This document shows, in pieces, positions 12,751 to 12,799 of a DNA stretch of 12,799 nt. The DNA comes from an uncultured Chloroflexota bacterium (GTDB taxonomy: Bacteria; Chloroflexota; Dehalococcoidia; Lucifugimonadales; CAJWER01), in the NCBI GenBank assembly GCA_913030785.1, contig CAJWER010000069.1, positions 1 to 12,799 on the forward strand, given 5' to 3'. A model generated the notes under the pieces. The model saw nothing but the letters and a program-made list of their open reading frames with translations, was not told the origin of the DNA and ran no database searches. A program made the position numbers and the translations under genes. How positions within the stretch are numbered: position 1 is the stretch's first letter; each line of letters opens with the position of its first letter.

Positions 12751-12799
12751 TGCCCCCGCCGGGACTCGAACCCGGGCACTCGGTTTAGGAAACCGATGC
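12751..12799 (-). tRNA. tRNA-Arg (anticodon CCT), 3' part
   Basis: The minus strand enters the window in the region just before the anticodon stem. TCGGT pairs with ACCGA around the loop TTCCTAA, giving anticodon CCT (reads AGG, Arg). A four-base variable loop follows, then the T arm CCGGG-TTCGAGT-CCCGG, the 3' acceptor strand CGGGGGC and discriminator A at 12751. The terminal CCA is not encoded. The D arm and 5' acceptor strand lie outside the window. Confidence 0.93.

Overview
The window is 12.8 kb of GC-rich bacterial DNA. I infer a member of the Chloroflexota, perhaps Dehalococcoidia or SAR202-like. The grounds are a GAF sensor of a type common there, a DUF4129 membrane protein, and extragenic repeats built around TTCGACAAGCTCAGGAC-like and CCTGTCCTGAGNGAAGTCGAA-like units. 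No marker gene fixes the taxonomy.

Layout. The left edge holds the start of a leftward GAF-domain sensor gene, frameshifted at a homopolymer. A 400-base divergent spacer follows, then a rightward polytopic membrane protein with a C-terminal DUF4129 domain. A sigma70-like promoter at 2363-2390 opens the main locus, about 8.2 kb of rightward genes (2463-10652). In order these are a ubiquitin-like protein; an active-looking E2 (Cys100); a JAMM/JAB peptidase with a complete metal-binding motif; a fusion of a Cys-less E2, a degenerate JAB and a C4HC3 RING-like domain; a helical-repeat protein with a C-terminal membrane anchor; a 306-base spacer with repeats; a cytoplasmic two-Ig-like/zinc-knuckle protein; an E1 with an unusual Cys-rich C-terminal extension; a Pro-rich zinc-ribbon protein; and a four-helix membrane protein. 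After a second extragenic repeat come three leftward units: a PadR regulator with palindromic operators, a collagen-repeat HtrA-like lipoprotein protease, and a partial tRNA-Arg(CCT).

How the genes may work together. The locus encodes every enzymatic class of a ubiquitin-like pathway: modifier, E1, E2, a RING-type E3 candidate and a JAMM deconjugase/processing protease. In the modifier, the segment TLALYYSTVFG aligns position for position with the last 11 residues of ubiquitin, so Gly94 takes the place of Gly76 and is followed by a four-residue tail that the JAB could remove. The fourth gene repeats the order of genes two and three (E2 then JAB) within one polypeptide, with both active sites lost and a RING added, which looks like a duplicated E2-JAB pair turned into a scaffold or ligase. 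Two genes with membrane segments suggest action at the membrane. Target and physiological role (antiphage defence or housekeeping) cannot be read from the sequence.

The last two genes of the locus appear to use AUU start codons, each behind a Shine-Dalgarno sequence, so automated annotation is likely to truncate both.
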